NCBI GenBank assembly: GCA_947367855.1
Contig: CANBFE010000006.1
Location: forward strand, 71,303 to 135,302
DNA length: 64,000 bases
Source of the DNA: an uncultured Lachnospiraceae bacterium
GTDB taxonomy: Bacteria; Bacillota; Clostridia; Lachnospirales; Lachnospiraceae
Reading direction: 5' to 3'
The position numbers and the translations under genes are program-made. Below, in pieces: positions 60,909 through 64,000 of the stretch (position 1 is its first letter; each line of letters opens with the position of its first letter). A model generated the notes under the pieces. It worked only from the letters and a program-made list of their open reading frames with translations. It searched no databases and had not been told where the DNA came from.

Positions 60909-61640
60909 TCATGCCAAAATTTCCATCAGCTCCCGCCAATCATGAATAAGCAGATATTCGAAATCAGGACTATCCCTATCGTTTTGATCAGATAAAAAAT
61001 GGGGTTCATCCTCTGTTCTTCCTTCATATAAAACAGGAAACATTCCAACACCATTTGCTCCGTAAATGTCATTTTCCATACTGTCGCCACAGTACCACAC
61101 TTTATCTGCCGTTAGTCCCGATTTCTGCAATGCTATCTCGTACATCATGCTGTGTGGCTTTCTGAATATGTAATCACTTGATACTAGCACAAATTCAAAT
61201 CTGTTTCCCGGGAGCAGACGGTCAAATTGCTCCTTTAAGGCAGCACCGGAAAAACAATTGTTGCTTATCACTCCTGTCCTTATTCCTTTTGCATTAAGGT
61301 AATCGAGCATAATATCCGCATAGGGCATAACTGCACCTTGAGATATTCCATTCATAATTATTATCTCAGCTTCTTCCAGCGAAACAGACAGAGAAATATC
61401 CAGATAATCCAAAAACAGCCTTAAAAAATTATGCTCATGGATTTCAAGATACTTTCCTCTTTCTGCTTTGATTTTCTCAAACAGTTCTATATTGCTCCTG
61501 TTATATTCTTCAAAAGAAATATTGTGTGGATTCCTGTCTATATATGGATAAATTGCTTTATTTCCATTAGAAATATTATAATTCGGTTGGTAAATTAATG
61601 TACGCCCATAATCAAAGATAATCATTTCCGGCTTTTCCAT
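60909..61640 (-). CDS. HAD family hydrolase (HAD-IA type)
   Basis: 243 residues from MEKPEMIIFDYGRTL; AAAGGAAG precedes this ATG. Motif I FDYGRT has Asp9 but Gly at the second Asp position; motif II VISNNCFSG; motif III Lys in RKPHSMMYE; motif IV CGDSMENDIYGANGVGM. The D-x-G change makes activity uncertain, and it occurs also in the HAD gene at 58553. The cap is helical. It may act on sugar or nucleotide phosphates or have lost catalysis. It ends 32 bases upstream of the small 48-residue gene. Confidence 0.87.
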   Translation of the reverse strand: MEKPEMIIFDYGRTLIYQPNYNISNGNKAIYPYIDRNPHNISFEEYNRSNIELFEKIKAERGKYLEIHEHNFLRLFLDYLDISLSVSLEEAEIIIMNGISQGAVMPYADIMLDYLNAKGIRTGVISNNCFSGAALKEQFDRLLPGNRFEFVLVSSDYIFRKPHSMMYEIALQKSGLTADKVWYCGDSMENDIYGANGVGMFPVLYEGRTEDEPHFLSDQNDRDSPDFEYLLIHDWRELMEILA

Positions 61641-61898
61641 ACGAAATCTTCCTTTCAAAATTCCTTTTTATATCAAAATTTCAGCTTTCAGGCACTTCCT
61701 AAACCTCTGCAAAATTCCGCCTTCACTTCTAATATGGTTTTCCATAGACTGTATGATTGGCCTCTTCAACACTTTTCCTGTAATTGGTTCTTCTCCTCAA
61801 AAGATAATTCCTGATTTAAAGCCTCTGTCTTAACACGATACTGAATAGACGGTCCCTTAACTTATGGCTGAAAACACAGGAATACAAATTTTTCACGA

Positions 61899-62483
61899 CT
61901 ACATACCAAAAATATCGCTTAACAACGTCTCATATTCTTCCATGGATATCTTCGCATCACGATAAGTAAAATCGCTGTTTTCATCATATTTGCCATCAGG
62001 TGAATCCCAGTACGCTGCTCCCAGTCGAAATTCATCTGCTATATTGCCATCCCCATCATATCTCGTCAACCAATATGTCTGCCTTCCCGCATGGGTAGTA
62101 TCGCTGTGCACAATCCATGTGGCACTATCATAATGCGTGTAGGACAAAACCCCCGCTGTCCCCTCCCCAACTGCTAATACATATGTTTTTCCACCTCTTG
62201 CATCAATGTACATACCTCCATATGGGCCGTTCAGAATCAGCTCGTTCTCGCCGTCATTATCCAAGTCAATCCGTTCTCCCACAGAATAGCTTATCCAATC
62301 TTCCTCGTCAACCGGCAGCTGGTCAAAATTTATGGATGATTCCTCGGCATCGCCATAAAATGCCGGGATTTCACCGGCAAGAAACGCATCCAGCAATTCA
62401 TCTGATTCCTTATCGTTTCTTCCACATCCCACTACAAAAACCAACATGCCAAACAGCAAAGTCCATGTAAATTTCCCTTTCAT
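61899..62483 (-). CDS. Lipoprotein with an FG-GAP-like calcium-binding loop
   Basis: 194 residues from MKGKFTWTLLFGM; AAGGAGG precedes this ATG. A signal peptide with lipobox (VFVVGC) gives an outer-surface lipoprotein. The mature part includes ERIDLDNDGENELILNG, a DxDxDG-type calcium loop found in FG-GAP/VCBS proteins, and YDGDGNIADEFRLG, a second one. Binding partner unknown. The LRR lipoprotein at 50347 has a similar loop. Nothing recognisable lies in the ~260 bases between this gene and the HAD gene. Confidence 0.8.
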   Translation of the reverse strand: MKGKFTWTLLFGMLVFVVGCGRNDKESDELLDAFLAGEIPAFYGDAEESSINFDQLPVDEEDWISYSVGERIDLDNDGENELILNGPYGGMYIDARGGKTYVLAVGEGTAGVLSYTHYDSATWIVHSDTTHAGRQTYWLTRYDGDGNIADEFRLGAAYWDSPDGKYDENSDFTYRDAKISMEEYETLLSDIFGM

Positions 62484-62515
62484 TTTATAAATACCCCGCC
62501 TCCTTGCTTCGCTAA

Positions 62516-62608
62516 TCAAATGCGGTTCAAAGACTCCCTGACTCTCTCTTCCACACCCTTACTTAAATTACACATAAGCGACACCTCACTTTCCAAGGCT
62601 AAAGTCAT
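62516..62608 (-). pseudogene. Short frame resembling the N terminus of a Lachnospiraceae MCNLSKG protein
   Basis: An in-frame stretch from 62608 contains MCNLSKGVEERVRESLNRI and stops. MCNLSKGVEE is a recurrent N-terminal motif of small proteins in this family of bacteria (from memory). No ribosome binding site is evident, so it is probably a relic. The rest of 62609-62711 holds no feature that I can see. Confidence 0.3.
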
Positions 62609-62711
62609 TTTAAAGCAGCTGCTTGCAGGACGCATCATAGCTGGCTTTCTCATCAGCCACTCATGATTGCTTATAATATATTTTCTCACCTTTCTCTATT
62701 TCCACAGTTAC

Positions 62712-64000
62712 CTAACTTTCAAGGTTCTCCAACGCATTCTCTGTCATAAGGCTTGTTTCCACATTCAGCTTCCGCAGCTTGTGCACCATTTCTTTGGACT
62801 CATCCGACCTATTGCGAACCTCTTCAGCCACCTTAGACGTATGGGATGCGGTTTCTGCAAAGAAACGGCCGGTCGTCCGGATTTGTTCATTGACTTGCTG
62901 CAATTTGCCGATCACCTCGCCGCTGTGCTTAAGAACCGTATCACACTGTGCCTGAATATTGTGGATGTTCTGCACAATTTCGCCAAACAGCCGCTTGGCG
63001 TCAATCACCTGCTGCCGCCCGGTTTCTACCTGCTTCAAACTGACTTCAGACCGCTCAATCATATCAGAGGTATCCGCTTTCATCCCCTGTAACAACCCCT
63101 CAATATCGGAAACGGCCTTCGCTGTCGCTTCCGACAAATCTTTTATATTGACGGCCGCCATGGAAAACTCTTTGCCATGAACACCGGCGTGCGTCGCCTC
63201 AATGCTTTTTAACATTCCCGCAATCTGCTCACAGCGCAGATTAAGCCGGCCAGCCAGTTCTTTGGTCTTTTGTGTGGAGAAAAAAGTTTCCTCCATCTTT
63301 TCCATCGTTTGCTGCATGTTCTGTGCGCCTTCCATGGACAGACCGCTTGTTTTTTCCATATTCTGCAGGACAATTTTTATACTGTTATCTGCGTTGCCCA
63401 CCGAGGTATCAATGGTCTGCATATATTCGTCGCAGGTATGCATCAATTGCATCTGCTGTTGCATCTGAGCAGAGAGCACATTCAAATCTCTGATGACGCT
63501 TTCCAGGACGATTGAAAAATCCGTAATCTCCCCATTAACCTCACCTGTGGAGTTATGGATTTTCTCAATCACTGTATTCAGTGTATTTTTTAACAGAGCG
63601 GTATTGTCATCCTTCAGAGCTTCCTTCTGCATCGCCCGCCTGTCCATCAAGCGAATAAACGGCAGATAAATCAGAATGCCTGCAGCAATATTGATGACCT
63701 GGAGGATGCTGCCGGACAGGTGCCCGCCGGTTGCCAGATATCCGCTGATCAAAGGCGGCATCGCCCAATGCACTTCGGTTACAACCCGGGCAACCAGACC
63801 GAGAGACATTGCACTCCATGAAACCAGTGTTATCGTGAGCGGCGTGAGCAAAAAAGGGATCAGCAAAATGGGATTCAGGATTACCGGAAAGCCGAACAAC
63901 ACAATTTCATTCATATTGAAGAATGCGAATACACCGCCCATTTTGGCGATGCTGCGCATATACCGGCTCCTGGCAATAATCAACACCGCGATGATGATGC
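62712..64000 (-). CDS. PTS EIIC domain fused to a chemotaxis-type signalling domain (5' part outside the window)
   Basis: At least 429 residues; the frame is open to the window edge, so the first EIIC helices lie beyond base 64000. The visible N-terminal part is the end of a lactose/cellobiose-type EIIC: FPVILNPILLIPFLLTPL, then MSLGLVARVV, MPPLISGYLATGGHLSGSIL and a final helix IAAGILIYLPFI. After the linker MDRRAMQKEALKDD comes a ~300-residue helical coiled coil with an MCP-like tip, IEATHAGVHGKEFSMAAV, and the returning helix AEEVRNRSDESKEM. So a sugar permease fold appears to have become a chemoreceptor or signalling input. Confidence 0.85.
   Translation of the reverse strand, partial: IIIAVLIIARSRYMRSIAKMGGVFAFFNMNEIVLFGFPVILNPILLIPFLLTPLTITLVSWSAMSLGLVARVVTEVHWAMPPLISGYLATGGHLSGSILQVINIAAGILIYLPFIRLMDRRAMQKEALKDDNTALLKNTLNTVIEKIHNSTGEVNGEITDFSIVLESVIRDLNVLSAQMQQQMQLMHTCDEYMQTIDTSVGNADNSIKIVLQNMEKTSGLSMEGAQNMQQTMEKMEETFFSTQKTKELAGRLNLRCEQIAGMLKSIEATHAGVHGKEFSMAAVNIKDLSEATAKAVSDIEGLLQGMKADTSDMIERSEVSLKQVETGRQQVIDAKRLFGEIVQNIHNIQAQCDTVLKHSGEVIGKLQQVNEQIRTTGRFFAETASHTSKVAEEVRNRSDESKEMVHKLRKLNVETSLMTENALENLES

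Noticed and set aside
61641..61898. Fragment with the frame PSIQYRVKTEALNQEL as a gene remnant
   Set aside because: About 30 codons between stops, no recognised family and no second piece; could be chance in AT-rich DNA.

Overview
The window looks like a chromosome segment of a Gram-positive, spore-forming member of the Clostridia, most probably a Lachnospiraceae (inference). The evidence is a sporulation sigma factor SigH gene inside the classic Firmicutes cysE-cysS-mrnC-rlmB-sigH cluster, a cysteine T-box leader, consensus sigma-A promoters and AGGAGG ribosome binding sites, moderate GC content, OFA and MATE transporters, YfhO, PadR/DUF2812 and DUF2974 (Mbeg1-like) genes. Most genes lie on the minus strand.

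Layout. 1-4.8 kb: end of a MATE exporter, a small coiled-coil protein and a long SNF2 helicase. 4.9-9.75 kb: an RND exporter with its own TetR repressor gene, behind a consensus promoter that carries a palindromic operator. 9.8-17.5 kb: housekeeping genes (sigH, rlmB, mrnC, cysS, cysE behind a Cys T-box, ispF, a DEAD-box RNA helicase, an acetyltransferase). 17.6-26.4 kb: YfhO, a C26 glutamine amidotransferase-like peptidase, a DUF2974 hydrolase, a DnaQ-like exonuclease, recJ, rlmD and a tRNA-Pro(AGG) with its own promoter and terminator. 26.5-29.3 kb: an unknown protein and an OFA-family transporter.

29.3-44.4 kb is the most remarkable part: nine co-directional genes with short gaps behind a single strong sigma-A promoter. 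They encode, in transcription order, a small two-TM protein, a secreted/TM vWA protein, a large tubulin-like protein, a 667-aa partner that may be a G-loop-less tubulin-like relative, a beta-rich protein, a zinc-ribbon TRAFAC-type GTPase, a membrane-anchored protein resembling GTPase-associated protein 1 (GAP1), a membrane vWA protein and a zinc-ribbon membrane protein. The parts resemble families that comparative genomics has placed in predicted NTP-dependent conflict or surveillance systems. No function can be read from the sequence alone. A membrane-bound, GTP-switched, filament-forming complex that senses something outside the cell is the inference offered here.

44.5-50.1 kb: a PadR-DUF2812 operon with a perfect 15-bp-arm operator over its promoter, an ABC exporter pair and rarA. 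50.2-55.7 kb: a leucine-rich-repeat lipoprotein, a Cof-type HAD phosphatase, an unknown alpha-helical protein and a MerR/GyrI-type regulator with the 19-bp promoter spacer typical of MerR targets. Two copies of a covarying hairpin element lie in this stretch. 56.2-62.7 kb is more AT-rich and accessory in character: an IS200-type transposase element, small unknown proteins (one like EF-Tu domain III), two HAD hydrolases, GNAT acetyltransferases, a methyltransferase with a decayed duplicate fragment 4 kb away, and a lipoprotein. The window ends inside a PTS EIIC protein fused to a chemotaxis-type signalling coiled coil, which looks like a sugar transporter turned into a receptor.
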